Shown: piece by piece, positions 18,227-27,323 of the stretch | Layout of the letters: every line of letters begins with the position of its first letter | Position numbering within the stretch: the first letter of the stretch is position 1 | From: Peribacillus alkalitolerans | GTDB lineage: Bacteria; Bacillota; Bacilli; Bacillales; DSM-1321 | NCBI RefSeq assembly: GCF_010882125.1 | Contig: NZ_JAAGVZ010000015.1 | Coordinates: forward strand, 19,308-83,307 | Length of the DNA stretch: 64,000 nt | Direction: 5' to 3' | The notes under the pieces: generated by a model | What the model was told of the DNA's origin: nothing | Database searches by the model: none | Seen by the model: only the letters and a program-made list of their open reading frames with translations | Translations under genes and position numbers: made by a program

Positions 18227-20050
18227 ATGAAAAAAGTTGGTTTTTTTCGTTCCATTCATCTTAAGTTTGTATTGATCTATGTATTGCTAATATTGGTAGC
18301 AATGCAGATCATTGGCGTATATTTTGTTGATCAACTTGAGGATCGTCTCATTGATAACTTTCAAAAGTCTCTAAGAGAACGTGTAAACCTACTCGCTTAT
18401 AATATTGAAGAGGAAATGGTAAAAGAACGGGATGAGAATTCGCCTACGTTAGAGGAAGACATCCGCGCGATCCTCCAAGACTTCACAGCTGTCGATATAA
18501 CAGAAGTGCGAGTAATCGATACCCGTAGACGCATCATTGGAACTTCAGATCTTGATAATCAAGGAATCGTGGGCAAAAAAACTACGGAACGTCTAATAAA
18601 ACGTACCTTAGTTGTAGGGTCTGAATCTAGCAGGGTATTGGTGAATCCAAAAACTAAAAATCGAATATGGGTTTTATCTTCTCCGATTGAATCTGAGGGT
18701 GAAGTGATAGGTGCCATTTACCTGAATGCTAAAATTGAGAATGTTTTCAAGCAAATGAGAGAAATCAATAATATTTTTGCTTCTGGTACTGCAATCGCCC
18801 TTGGTATCACTGCAATCCTTGGAATACTTTTGGCGCAGACCATCACTCGTCCGATGTCTGATATAAGACGGCAGGCTCTAGCATTGGCAAAAGGAAATTT
18901 CTCAAGGAAGGTAAAGGTCTATGGTTATGACGAAATAGGCCAGTTAGCCATCACTTTCAATAACCTGACCAAGAAACTTCAGGATGCCCAGGCAACAACA
19001 GAAGGGGAGAGACGTAAGCTTTCATCCGTCCTATCTTATATGACGGATGGCGTTATTTCTACCGATAGAAGAGGTAGGGTCATACTGATCAACGAGCCTG
19101 CTGCACAGATGTTGAATGTTTCACGTGAAACAGTTCTATCCCAACCAATCGTGAATTTGCTAGGGTTAGAAGATGATTATGCTTTTGAAGATTTATTGAA
19201 TGAACAGGAATCAGTCATCCTGGACTATAGCACGAAAAATGAACCGTATATTTTAAGAGCAAATTTTTCAGTTATCCAAAAAGAAACAGGCTTCGTCAAT
19301 GGATTAATCACGGTGCTACATGATATCACTGAGCAGGAGAAAATTGATGATGAAAGAAGAGAATTCGTTGCCAATGTTTCACATGAGCTACGTACTCCAC
19401 TGACCACAATGAGAAGTTATTTGGAAGCGTTGGTAGAGGGTGCATGGAAGGATGAGAATATAGCACCGAATTTCTTGAGTGTGACGCAGAATGAAACAGA
19501 ACGAATGATTCGTCTTGTCAATGACCTGCTACAACTTTCTAAGTTAGATAGTAAGGATTATCGATTATCAAAGGTTTGGGTTAACTTTAGTGTCTTTTTT
19601 AATCATATAATTGATAGATTTGAAATGACAAAGCAACAAAACATTACATTTAAGCGGAACATTCCTAAGGATTCTCTTTTTGTAGAGATTGATGAAGATA
19701 AAATCACACAAGTTTTATACAATATCATCTCCAATGCGATGAAGTATTCACCAGAAGGTGGACAAATATCGTTTACGGTCAATGTGTTGGAGGATTTGGT
19801 GCAAATTAGTATAACTGATCAAGGTGTTGGAATCCCGAAAGACAAATTGGACAAGATATTCGACCGTTTCTATCGGGTCGATAAGGCACGTTCTCGTAAT
19901 CTTGGCGGAACAGGACTTGGTCTGGCTATCGCAAAAGAAATGGTATTAGCTCATGACGGTAAAATCTGGGCAACAAGTGAAGACGGCAAAGGAACGACAA
20001 TTTATTTTACTTTACCGTATGAGCAGGAACAAGAGGATGAATGGTCATGA
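18227..20050 (+). CDS. walK: Essential sensor kinase WalK (YycG)
   Basis: 607 residues. Order: TM1 (about 13-35), extracellular sensor (about 36-185), TM2 (about 186-207), HAMP (about 208-258), PAS (about 265-370), HisKA with the phosphorylated His near 386 (NVSHELRTPL), and HATPase with GTGLGLAIAKEM. It is complete and starts 4 bases after walR. A perfect parS lies within its coding sequence (19117-19132). WalH and WalI, encoded next, restrain it in B. subtilis. Confidence 0.97.
   Translation: MKKVGFFRSIHLKFVLIYVLLILVAMQIIGVYFVDQLEDRLIDNFQKSLRERVNLLAYNIEEEMVKERDENSPTLEEDIRAILQDFTAVDITEVRVIDTRRRIIGTSDLDNQGIVGKKTTERLIKRTLVVGSESSRVLVNPKTKNRIWVLSSPIESEGEVIGAIYLNAKIENVFKQMREINNIFASGTAIALGITAILGILLAQTITRPMSDIRRQALALAKGNFSRKVKVYGYDEIGQLAITFNNLTKKLQDAQATTEGERRKLSSVLSYMTDGVISTDRRGRVILINEPAAQMLNVSRETVLSQPIVNLLGLEDDYAFEDLLNEQESVILDYSTKNEPYILRANFSVIQKETGFVNGLITVLHDITEQEKIDDERREFVANVSHELRTPLTTMRSYLEALVEGAWKDENIAPNFLSVTQNETERMIRLVNDLLQLSKLDSKDYRLSKVWVNFSVFFNHIIDRFEMTKQQNITFKRNIPKDSLFVEIDEDKITQVLYNIISNAMKYSPEGGQISFTVNVLEDLVQISITDQGVGIPKDKLDKIFDRFYRVDKARSRNLGGTGLGLAIAKEMVLAHDGKIWATSEDGKGTTIYFTLPYEQEQEDEWS
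19117..19132. promoter_or_regulatory. parS: parS site within walK
   Basis: TGTTTCACGTGAAACA, perfect match to the Bacillus consensus. About 17 kb from the parS in spo0J. Confidence 0.95.
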
Positions 20051-21363
20051 ATGTAGAAAGTATCAAATCTGTCATTCTTACTGTTTTAGTACTGCTTAGT
20101 GTTTTATTGACATGGAGCATTTGGACGTACCAACCTAAACTTGATCAGATTGAGCAAACTCAATATATGGAGGTTGCTATTTCGAAACAGGAGCCGGAAA
20201 GTATCGTTAGGCCGACCCAGATTTTGTACCATCATGATACTCATTATGGGACATCCGATGAGAAGGAAATAGAAAAAACGATGGTAGAGATCTTGAAGTG
20301 GAATCTAGATGATATTAAGGATATTTCTCAATCGATACCGGACAGGGATTTCCTTAACTTTGTCCATGGAAAAGGGAAAACGGAAATCAAGTTTTCGGGT
20401 AAAGTCCCTTTAGGGATATATAAGAAAATTATTCGTATCAATGAAAAAGTAGTTCCAGAATTTAAGTTCGATCGAATTGTAATCAATACTTTAAAGGGGC
20501 AGGATAGCCTATACTTTGTCGCATATAATGAAAAAAAGGTGTTTCGAGCCAATGTAAACGTGTCATTACTTGAATCATTCAAGAAGGATTTTTATACCAA
20601 TGCCCATCGATATCCGAAGTATGAGTCTTTTAAACTGACAGATAGCAAGATGCTCTTCCTTCCCAAGGAATTGGATAAGTTTCTTCCATATAAATATTAT
20701 CCTATTGATAGGGGCAAGAAAGAAAAATTCAGAGATGCGCTTTTTAGTGATCCAAGCATCGTAAAACAGGATTATCTGCCACAAGTAGAGAAAGAGGTAT
20801 ATACAGACGGTTCGAGCTTGATGAAGGTAAATTACAATACGATGATGATTGAATATATTAATCCGACAAAAGGAAAAAATATTCCATCTCAATCTGACGA
20901 TCTTCTTCAGAAGAGCATCGACTTTGTTAACGATCATGCAGGTTGGGAAGATGATTACCGTTTTGCTGAATTAAGTGAAGCTGAACAAAAAACAGTATTC
21001 CGTTTGTTCCTAGAGGGACTTCCGGTCTTTAATGAAGATGGAATGTCTGAAATTGTACAGGTGTGGAGCAAGGATGAAATTTCTCAATATACACGACCAT
21101 ATTACTCGCTCGGTTTTCCACTTCCATCCGAGATAAAAGACAATGTATTACCTACGGGGAAAGAGGCTTTTGAAGAAGTCGCCTCGATGCGGAATTTTGA
21201 CCGTAACTTATTAGACGACTTGGTGGTAGGGTATAAATTGAGCCGGGATCCACTGGAACAGAAGATCATTTCATTAGAACCTGCCTGGTATTACCGTTAT
21301 GACGGTGCTTGGAATAGGGTCATTTTCCCTAAACGAGGAGGTGCGCTTAATGGATTGGAATAA
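20047..21363 (+). CDS. walH: WalK regulator WalH (YycH)
   Basis: 438 residues: one N-terminal membrane anchor (SVILTVLVLLSVLLTWSIWT) and a large extracytoplasmic domain of the YycH family. With WalI it forms a membrane complex that modulates WalK. The ATG at 20047 overlaps the walK stop (ATGA) and has AAGAGGATGA upstream; an ATG six bases earlier is the alternative. It overlaps walI by 14 bases. Confidence 0.92.
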   Translation: MNVESIKSVILTVLVLLSVLLTWSIWTYQPKLDQIEQTQYMEVAISKQEPESIVRPTQILYHHDTHYGTSDEKEIEKTMVEILKWNLDDIKDISQSIPDRDFLNFVHGKGKTEIKFSGKVPLGIYKKIIRINEKVVPEFKFDRIVINTLKGQDSLYFVAYNEKKVFRANVNVSLLESFKKDFYTNAHRYPKYESFKLTDSKMLFLPKELDKFLPYKYYPIDRGKKEKFRDALFSDPSIVKQDYLPQVEKEVYTDGSSLMKVNYNTMMIEYINPTKGKNIPSQSDDLLQKSIDFVNDHAGWEDDYRFAELSEAEQKTVFRLFLEGLPVFNEDGMSEIVQVWSKDEISQYTRPYYSLGFPLPSEIKDNVLPTGKEAFEEVASMRNFDRNLLDDLVVGYKLSRDPLEQKIISLEPAWYYRYDGAWNRVIFPKRGGALNGLE

Positions 21364-22141
21364 GACTAAAACCATATTCATTTTGGTTTTTTTGATACTT
21401 GATTTGTTTCTCATCTATCAATACTTTGAGAAGAAAAATTCTAATCAGTACGAGCTCATTGCAGAATCCCCGTTTGAAGAGCGCCTCAGTGAAAATGAGA
21501 TAAAGTATACAGTTTTGCCAAAGGAATCCGTGAAGGAACGCTATATAAGTTCTAAGAGCAAAAGTTTTAAGGTGGATGATACAAGAAAACTAAGGAATCA
21601 AGAAGTGACTCTTTATGGAAACCAAAAGCTTTCTGCCAAATTAGAAAAGCCATTTCCATTGTCAGAAGGTACCCATAATGAGGCACTGGATGCCTTCGTA
21701 AAGGAAACTATATTGAGTGGCGATCTTTATAAGTATTGGGATTATGATAATGCGGAAAATGCCATAATCTACTATCAAACCTATGACAATAAAATGTTTT
21801 ATAATAATATGAATGGAAAGCTAGTCTTGTATATGAATGCAAACAGAGAAGTCACTTACTATGAACAGACACTCTTAGAGAACATCGAAGAGTTCAATGA
21901 AAAAGAAGAAGTGCTTCCTGCAATCAAAGCAATTGAAACACTGTTCACTAAGGGATATTTAAAGCCTAAAAGTAAAATAACGAAGGTCGAGCTGGGCTAT
22001 TATACACTTGTCCAATTGACAGCTTCACATGTGCTGACTCCAACATGGAGAATCGTCATCAATGATGAAGAAAACATGTACGTGAATGCGTTAGAAGGGC
22101 AAATCATACAGTTCGATACAGAAGATAAAATATTGGAGTGA
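21350..22141 (+). CDS. walI: WalK regulator WalI (YycI)
   Basis: 263 residues, starting MDWNKTKTIFILVFLILDLFLIYQ, the family's single membrane anchor, then an external YycI/YycH-type domain. The ATG at 21350 follows GAGGAGGTGCGCTTA and lies inside the end of walH, so translation is probably coupled. Partner of WalH in restraining WalK. Confidence 0.93.
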   Translation: MDWNKTKTIFILVFLILDLFLIYQYFEKKNSNQYELIAESPFEERLSENEIKYTVLPKESVKERYISSKSKSFKVDDTRKLRNQEVTLYGNQKLSAKLEKPFPLSEGTHNEALDAFVKETILSGDLYKYWDYDNAENAIIYYQTYDNKMFYNNMNGKLVLYMNANREVTYYEQTLLENIEEFNEKEEVLPAIKAIETLFTKGYLKPKSKITKVELGYYTLVQLTASHVLTPTWRIVINDEENMYVNALEGQIIQFDTEDKILE

Positions 22142-22147
22142 GGATAC

Positions 22148-22942
22148 ATGTCTTTGTATTTTAGTGTTCTCGCCAGCGGGAGTACAGGAAATGCGTTTTA
22201 TGTGGAGTCGGAGGAGCATTCGATATTAGTCGATGCAGGCTTGAGTGGAAAGCAAATGGATTTGTTATTTCAACAAATCAACCGAGACCCTTCCAAGCTT
22301 TCTGCCATTTTAGTAACGCATGAGCATAGCGATCATATTAAAGGACTAGGCATTTTAGCCCGGAAGTACAACTTGCCAATCTATGCCAACGAAAAAACAT
22401 GGGCAGCCATGGAAACCGGAATTGGACAAATTTCAACGGACCAGAAGTTTGTATTCGATATGGAAACGGTCGAAAGCTTTGGTGATCTTGATATTGAATC
22501 CTTTGGTGTATCACATGATGCAGCAGAGCCAATGTTTTATGTGTTTCACCACCAAGGGAAAAAGGTTGTGCAAATCACAGATACAGGGTACGTTAGCGAT
22601 AGGATGAAAGGCATCATATCAAACGCGGATGCGTATATTTTTGAAAGCAATCATGATGTTCAAATGTTACGTATGGGTCGTTATCCATGGAGTGTAAAAC
22701 GTCGTATTTTAAGCGATGTTGGCCATGTTTCGAATGAAGATGCAGCCATAGCTATGAGCGAAGTTGCCGGGGACAAGACCAAACGTATCTACTTAGCCCA
22801 TCTAAGTCTAGATAATAATATGAAGGACCTTGCCCGGATGTCAGTGGCCCAAACATTGGAGACACAAGGAATCCGTGTAGGGGAAAATTTTGATTTATAT
22901 GATACCGATCCAAAAAAACCGACGGAATTAGTTTGTGTTTAG
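22148..22942 (+). CDS. walJ: MBL-fold exonuclease-like protein WalJ (YycJ)
   Basis: 264-residue metallo-beta-lactamase fold protein. The metal motif HEHSDHIKG (near residue 57) and later SNHD and [11 protein letters not shown] are intact. B. subtilis WalJ is a 5'-3' DNA exonuclease linked to mismatch repair and to coordination of division with replication. AGTGAGGATAC precedes the ATG; the gap from walI is 6 bases. Last gene of the operon before a strong terminator. Confidence 0.94.
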   Translation: MSLYFSVLASGSTGNAFYVESEEHSILVDAGLSGKQMDLLFQQINRDPSKLSAILVTHEHSDHIKGLGILARKYNLPIYANEKTWAAMETGIGQISTDQKFVFDMETVESFGDLDIESFGVSHDAAEPMFYVFHHQGKKVVQITDTGYVSDRMKGIISNADAYIFESNHDVQMLRMGRYPWSVKRRILSDVGHVSNEDAAIAMSEVAGDKTKRIYLAHLSLDNNMKDLARMSVAQTLETQGIRVGENFDLYDTDPKKPTELVCV

Positions 22943-22954
22943 TCAAATATGGTT

Positions 22955-22991
22955 AAAAAAGGAATGAGGATTATTTCTCGTTCCTTTTTTT
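22955..22991 (+). terminator. Terminator of the walRKHIJ operon
   Basis: AAAAAAGGAATGAG pairs with CTCGTTCCTTTTTT (one G-U pair) with a T-rich tail. Confidence 0.88.
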
Positions 22992-23133
22992 GCGGTTAGA
23001 AATTATTATTTACATAAATTGAGAAGAATCATAAAGGAACATTAATTTTTTAAGCTAATTTTAAGATTTGCAGAGTATTATGAACTTGTAAAACAAACAA
23101 TAATAGAGCCATTATATATTCGGAAAGAGAGGA

Positions 23134-24345
23134 ATGAGGAGATTGGGTTACTATGATCAAGATTATGAACAAGTGAGATCTAAAAAGAAGGGACGTGGAG
23201 GGACCTTTTTTGCTGGGCTAGTTGGTGCAGTCATTGGTGCATTAATAGTAGTCATTGCTTTTCCTCGTCTTGGAATCGAAACCGTAACAGGAGATGATAT
23301 TCAAATTGAGCAGAAAAAAGATGGGACTATAACAAATGGAATTCAGCAGAATGTTTCTGTCAATGTAACTACTTCAGTCACACAAGCCGTTGATAAGGCT
23401 GGAGATGCGGTTGTTGGCATCACTAATATTCAGCAATCAAGCATGTGGCAACAACAGGGTGGAGAAGCTGGAACCGGTTCCGGTGTAGTGTACAAAAAAG
23501 GTAATGGAAAGGCTTATATTGTTACGAACCATCACGTTATTGATGGAGCCAATGAATTAGAAGTTACATTGTCTGATGGAACTAAGCTTCCTGCAAAATT
23601 ATTAGGTAGTGATGTTTGGACAGACTTAGCTGTAATAGAAGTCGATGCCGATAAGGTAAAAACAGTTGCAGAGTTTGGTAATTCTAATAGTTTAAAACCA
23701 GGCGAACCTGTCATTGCCATTGGTAATCCATTAGGTCTACAGTTTTCAGGTTCGGTTACGCAAGGTATCATCTCTGGTCTTGAAAGAACAATAGAAATCG
23801 ACGTAAACCAAGATGGAGTGGTGGATTGGAATTCTGAAGTTATCCAAACGGATGCAGCAATCAACCCAGGGAATAGCGGTGGAGCCCTTGTAAACTTAAA
23901 CGGTCAAGTAGTTGGGATTAATTCCATGAAAATTGCTCAACAAGCAGTCGAGGGAATAGGATTATCGATTCCTATCAATTCTGCCATTCCGATTATAGAG
24001 GACCTTGAAAAGTATGGAGAGGTACGCCGTCCTTATATGGGAGTAAATTTAGCTGGAATAGAGGAAGTGAGCCAATATCACCGTCAAAACACATTAAAAC
24101 TTCCTAATGATGTGACAAAAGGTGTGGCCATTACACAGGTTGATCCAAACTCGCCAGCTGCAAAAGCAGGATTACAGGAATTCGACGTAATCGTTGAAAT
24201 GGACGGAGAAAAGATTGAAGATGTACCAGGATTACGGAAACACCTTTATGTAAAAAAGAAAATTGGAGATAAACTTAACATTACATTCTATCGTCAAGGT
24301 AAATTGGAAGAAGTAACAATGACTTTAAGTGATCAAACCTTTTAA
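23134..24345 (+). CDS. htrC: HtrA-type serine protease HtrC (YyxA)
   Basis: 403 residues. A short cytoplasmic N-terminus and one membrane anchor (about 27-48), a trypsin-like domain with the triad in VTNHHVIDG, WTDLAVIEV and NPGNSGGAL, and a C-terminal PDZ domain (about 305-395). Surface quality-control protease that degrades misfolded secreted proteins. The ATG at 23134 has GGAAAGAGAGGA upstream. It follows walJ as in other Bacillaceae and ends in its own terminator. Confidence 0.94.
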   Translation: MRRLGYYDQDYEQVRSKKKGRGGTFFAGLVGAVIGALIVVIAFPRLGIETVTGDDIQIEQKKDGTITNGIQQNVSVNVTTSVTQAVDKAGDAVVGITNIQQSSMWQQQGGEAGTGSGVVYKKGNGKAYIVTNHHVIDGANELEVTLSDGTKLPAKLLGSDVWTDLAVIEVDADKVKTVAEFGNSNSLKPGEPVIAIGNPLGLQFSGSVTQGIISGLERTIEIDVNQDGVVDWNSEVIQTDAAINPGNSGGALVNLNGQVVGINSMKIAQQAVEGIGLSIPINSAIPIIEDLEKYGEVRRPYMGVNLAGIEEVSQYHRQNTLKLPNDVTKGVAITQVDPNSPAAKAGLQEFDVIVEMDGEKIEDVPGLRKHLYVKKKIGDKLNITFYRQGKLEEVTMTLSDQTF

Positions 24346-24362
24346 GAAGTGATGTGGATAAG

Positions 24363-24402
24363 TAAGAGAGCCTAAATGAGGGCTCTCTTATTTAGTTTTT
24401 TA
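24363..24402 (+). terminator. Terminator after htrC
   Basis: TAAGAGAGCC pairs with GGCTCTCTTA around TAAATGAG, followed by TTTAGTTTTTT. It lies among the DnaA boxes. Confidence 0.8.
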
Positions 24403-24537
24403 TGTGGTATGATGGGATGTGGATAATATCAAGGGAGTAAAAACTTCATTTTGTTGTGGATAAGTATAGGACATGATTTTCTATAGAAATTTAGGGGAAA
24501 TTAAATGAAAACAGATAGTAAAGGAGCAGAAAAATAT

Positions 24538-24696
24538 ATGATTTATTGCTGTAAAGAACATGTTGAATTAGCGCTGGATGTAGTAGTAGATGAGCATGAA
24601 GTGGCACCAGAATTAAAGGAGTTTACTCAAGAAAATGAGCTGTTAATAACCTGTGAATATTGTAATAATCCTGCAATATATATGGTGGCGAACTAA
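24538..24696 (+). CDS. Small CxxH/CxxC protein (BA_5709 family)
   Basis: 52 residues. The N-terminal CCKEH and C-terminal CEYC motifs probably bind one zinc ion; the family is found beside rlmH in Bacillus and has no known function. I chose the ATG at 24538 because AAAGGAGC lies 10 to 12 bases upstream; an upstream ATG at 24505 would add 11 residues and place the site inside the gene. It is flanked by DnaA boxes on both sides. Confidence 0.8.
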   Translation: MIYCCKEHVELALDVVVDEHEVAPELKEFTQENELLITCEYCNNPAIYMVAN

Positions 24697-24779
24697 TATT
24701 CGCATACAATATGTGGACAGAAATTGTGTATATGTGGATAACTTCTGTGGATAAATTGTTTGTAAAGTGAGGACAGGCT

Positions 24780-25259
24780 GTGAATATCTCAATTATTACG
24801 GTTGGCAAACTGAAGGAGAAATATTTAAAACAAGGAATAGACGAATACTTGAAACGACTTACTGCATATGCAAAAGTCGAAGTCATAGAACTGGCTGACG
24901 AAAAAGCGCCGGAAACATTAAGTGAAATAGAAATGGAGCAAATAAAAGACAAAGAGGGCGAACGGATTTTAGCCAAAATTAGTCAAGATACCCATGTCAT
25001 CGCTCTCGCCATCCAAGGAAAAATGAAATCATCAGAAGAACTGGCAGATGGACTTGATAAACTAGCTACATATGGGAAAAGTAAAGTGGCTTTTGTTATT
25101 GGGGGATCACTAGGATTAAGCGATGCTGTAATGAAGCGGTCTGACGAAAGTTTGTCCTTTTCAAAAATGACCTTTCCTCATCAATTGATGAGGTTGGTTT
25201 TAGTGGAGCAGATTTATCGGACTTTTCGGATCAATCGAGGGGAACCGTACCATAAATAA
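24780..25259 (+). CDS. rlmH: 23S rRNA pseudouridine-1915 N3-methyltransferase RlmH
   Basis: 159 residues, full length, SPOUT methyltransferase (OrfX/YdyA-type). The knot and SAM site are visible in [13 protein letters not shown] and [21 protein letters not shown]; the end is the conserved EPYHK. It starts with GTG after GAGGACAG. The 3' end is the integration site of SCC elements in staphylococci, and accessory genes begin immediately downstream here. Confidence 0.97.
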   Translation: MNISIITVGKLKEKYLKQGIDEYLKRLTAYAKVEVIELADEKAPETLSEIEMEQIKDKEGERILAKISQDTHVIALAIQGKMKSSEELADGLDKLATYGKSKVAFVIGGSLGLSDAVMKRSDESLSFSKMTFPHQLMRLVLVEQIYRTFRINRGEPYHK

Positions 25260-25266
25260 ATGAGGT
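25242..25266. other. rlmH 3'-end attachment-site-like sequence (copy A)
   Basis: GAACCGTACC plus 15 more bases cover the EPYHK-stop codons and the adjacent TAAATGAGGT. The same 25 bases recur at 27173-27197 with only two changes, both synonymous in EPYHK. This is the equivalent of the SCC attB/attR core. Confidence 0.65.
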
Positions 25267-25429
25267 TTCCTTCTTATGAAAGTTAGTAGGGGAAACGACT
25301 GCCAACATTCATAATTTGGTGGAGTTATAGGAATCACAAAAGAACACTTGATTATTAAATAAAGAGGTAAAAGCATTTTTTTTTGCCTAGATGTTTATGC
25401 ATAAGCCAGATCTTCTGTGCTTGCTGATC

Positions 25430-25461
25430 TCCTAGGAGTCGCCACCTTCCGCTCCAATCAA
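25430..25461. repeat. Fragment of the dispersed intergenic repeat
   Basis: On the minus strand it reads TTGATTGGAGCGGAAGGTGG and on to ACTCCTAGGA, the left end of the family seen at 6553-6736. The rest of 25270-25580 holds nothing else that I recognise. Confidence 0.5.
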
Positions 25462-25583
25462 TAGATCTAATAAGAAAGACAATATGCTTTATCAAATCAA
25501 TGAACTTGTGTACGTTCCTTTTTCTTATCAATATGGTAAGTGGAAATAGAGAAAAATTAGGTAGTACGATTAATAAAGAAACG

Positions 25584-25617
25584 AAAGGCGTCCGAAGTTG
25601 TATCTTCGGACGCCTTT
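25584..25617. terminator. Perfect 14-bp hairpin
   Basis: AAAGGCGTCCGAAG pairs exactly with CTTCGGACGCCTTT around TTGTAT. Only a short AAATTG tail follows, and no gene precedes it on either strand, so it may be the leftover terminator of a deleted gene. Confidence 0.55.
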
Positions 25618-25685
25618 AAATTGTATAGAATAGTCACTGTTAATATAAAAGCGATACCCAATCATAGAAATAAGCAGTATTTATT

Positions 25686-25735
25686 AAAGAAGTATCAAAG
25701 AACAACTAAAAGTCCTTGATACTTCTTTTTTTCAT
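25686..25735 (+). terminator. Orphan terminator
   Basis: AAAGAAGTATCAAAG pairs with CCTTGATACTTCTTT, then TTTTTC. No + strand gene lies in the 430 bases before it. Confidence 0.6.
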
Positions 25736-25828
25736 AAAGGGATTACAGTAATATCATTAATTATGGCATGGAAAGGTTTTGGTTCTTCTGGAGATAACAT
25801 AGGAAGCATGCCAAGCGTTGCTTCCCAG

Positions 25829-27019
25829 TTAAGCTGATTTCTTTTGTTTTTGATCTAAAAGATGACTAAAGAAAGTTAGTAGACTTGCACAGACTGCAAC
25901 TACTCCACCGACCCATGTTACATTCATTAAATTCCCTTGATGGTATACAATTCCGCCTAATGCAGAACCAAAAGCGATACCTACGTTGCTTGCCACTGGC
26001 ATAAGTGAAGCAGCGAGTCCTGTTGCTTTTGGCTGATAAATTCCGGCGAGGTCTATTAAATAAAGCTGAGTAGATGTTGTTAAGAGGATGGCCATTAACG
26101 ACATCAATCCAATGTTTGCCAGTCCTAAAATAAAATGATTTGTAGTCCAAAATAAACTTGTCAGAACAACTGCCTGCACGAGAAAAACAAACCGAAGGCG
26201 ACCGATTGCATTGTGGCTGGCAATTTTACCAGCGAGGATGTTGCTGAAAATCGAAATAAATCCATAACCAAATAAGATTAAACTAATTGAATGATTTGGT
26301 ACTTCCATTCCCTTCAAGATAGGAACAAGGTACGTAAAGACGGTATAAGTTGCGCCAAATCCGAGAGCAGGAATGAAAAAAGCCATCAAAATTCTTGGAT
26401 TGGTCATTAAAGAAAACTGATCCCGTATCGAACTGCGTATTTGGCTGAGTCTAGCAGGCAAGACGAAAAAAGATGCCAAAAACGCCAATCCTCCTAGGAA
26501 AGTAGTTAACATAAAAGTGGCATTCCATCCGTATGATTCGGCGATGACAGTACCAATTGGCACACCAACGACATTTGCAAGTGTGAAACCACCGAAAACG
26601 AATGATATAGCAAGTCCGCGTTTTTTAATCGGCATGGTTTCACTTGCAACAATCATGGCTAGTGAGATTAAGACACCTGTTACAATCGCAGTCATAATCC
26701 TAAGTGCAAGGAGCATGATGTAACTTGTCGTGATTACACACAAAGCATTCAGGACGATGAAAGATCCTATCAAAAACAACATCCATTTACGCTTTGGAAA
26801 ATGACTTGTTGCTGACATCACTAGTGGTGTGGCGATGGCAAATGTAATTGCAAACGCAGAAACGAGTGTGCCTGCTTTTACATTTGTCATATGAAGGCTC
26901 GAGGAAATATCGGTTAAGATTCCGACAATAACAAATTCGCTTGTCCCGAGAACAAATGTTAATAAAGAAAGTGTTAAGATGAGCAACCAATGTCGCTGGG
27001 ATAATTTTGTTGGGTGCAT
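25829..27019 (-). CDS. MFS transporter, DHA1 family
   Basis: 396 residues with twelve predicted membrane helices. It resembles drug/arabinose/nucleoside exporters of the AraJ/YdhP/PbuE type (FVLGTSEFVIVGIL in TM1 and LRIMTAIVTGVLISLA in the motif C region). The substrate cannot be told. Alone on the minus strand, between rlmH and the second attachment-like site; thus probably cargo of an insertion at rlmH. The start ATG at 27019 has AGAAAAGAGGTATTT before it. Confidence 0.8.
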   Translation of the reverse strand: MHPTKLSQRHWLLILTLSLLTFVLGTSEFVIVGILTDISSSLHMTNVKAGTLVSAFAITFAIATPLVMSATSHFPKRKWMLFLIGSFIVLNALCVITTSYIMLLALRIMTAIVTGVLISLAMIVASETMPIKKRGLAISFVFGGFTLANVVGVPIGTVIAESYGWNATFMLTTFLGGLAFLASFFVLPARLSQIRSSIRDQFSLMTNPRILMAFFIPALGFGATYTVFTYLVPILKGMEVPNHSISLILFGYGFISIFSNILAGKIASHNAIGRLRFVFLVQAVVLTSLFWTTNHFILGLANIGLMSLMAILLTTSTQLYLIDLAGIYQPKATGLAASLMPVASNVGIAFGSALGGIVYHQGNLMNVTWVGGVVAVCASLLTFFSHLLDQKQKKSA

Positions 27020-27145
27020 AAATACCTCTTTTCTTAGAAGAATGTAAATGTGTCAGATAGTAGGATACACAACCAAAACATCTTACCATAAAATATTTTT
27101 GCGAGAAAAACTCTTTCTTTTCAAATAAAGGTAAAATTAGTATGT

Positions 27146-27197
27146 AAAAACCTCATTTAGTTACAATACGGTGAACCGTACCACAAGTAAATGAGGT
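27146..27197. other. Attachment-site-like sequence (copy B)
   Basis: AAAAACCTCATTTA (27146-27159) is the inverted form of TAAATGAGGT, and GAACCGTACCACAAGTAAAT plus GAGGT (27173-27197) repeats the rlmH 3' end at 23 of 25 positions, including an EPYHK-stop reading. The two parts start 24 bases apart, as in copy C. Confidence 0.65.
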
Positions 27198-27323
27198 GTT
27201 GGGTCTAGTTAGCTATAATTGATTAACTAGGGAATATTAGTTGAAATTATTAGACAACTGTTATGTTATACTAGTTTTGCTAAATTTTATTTAGTTTTAA
27301 TTTATTTTGGGGGTAAGGGAAAA

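Larger units (their letters stand above)
24353..24754 (+). promoter_or_regulatory. Cluster of five perfect DnaA boxes
   Basis: TGTGGATAA, the complement of the DnaA box TTATCCACA, occurs at 24353-24361, 24418-24426, 24455-24463, 24733-24741 and 24746-24754, all in one orientation; TGTGGACAG at 24712-24720 is a near match. B. subtilis is known to bind DnaA in a cluster beside yydA (rlmH), where such oriC-proximal clusters limit initiation. This one brackets the CxxH gene and ends just before rlmH. Confidence 0.85.

Noticed and set aside
19376..19391. TGTTTCACATGAGCTA in walK
   Set aside because: Only the left half matches parS; the bases encode the conserved VSHEL of the kinase.
24505..24537. 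Longer N-terminus for the CxxH/CxxC protein
   Set aside because: The ribosome-binding site AAAGGAGC lies inside this extension, which favours the ATG at 24538.
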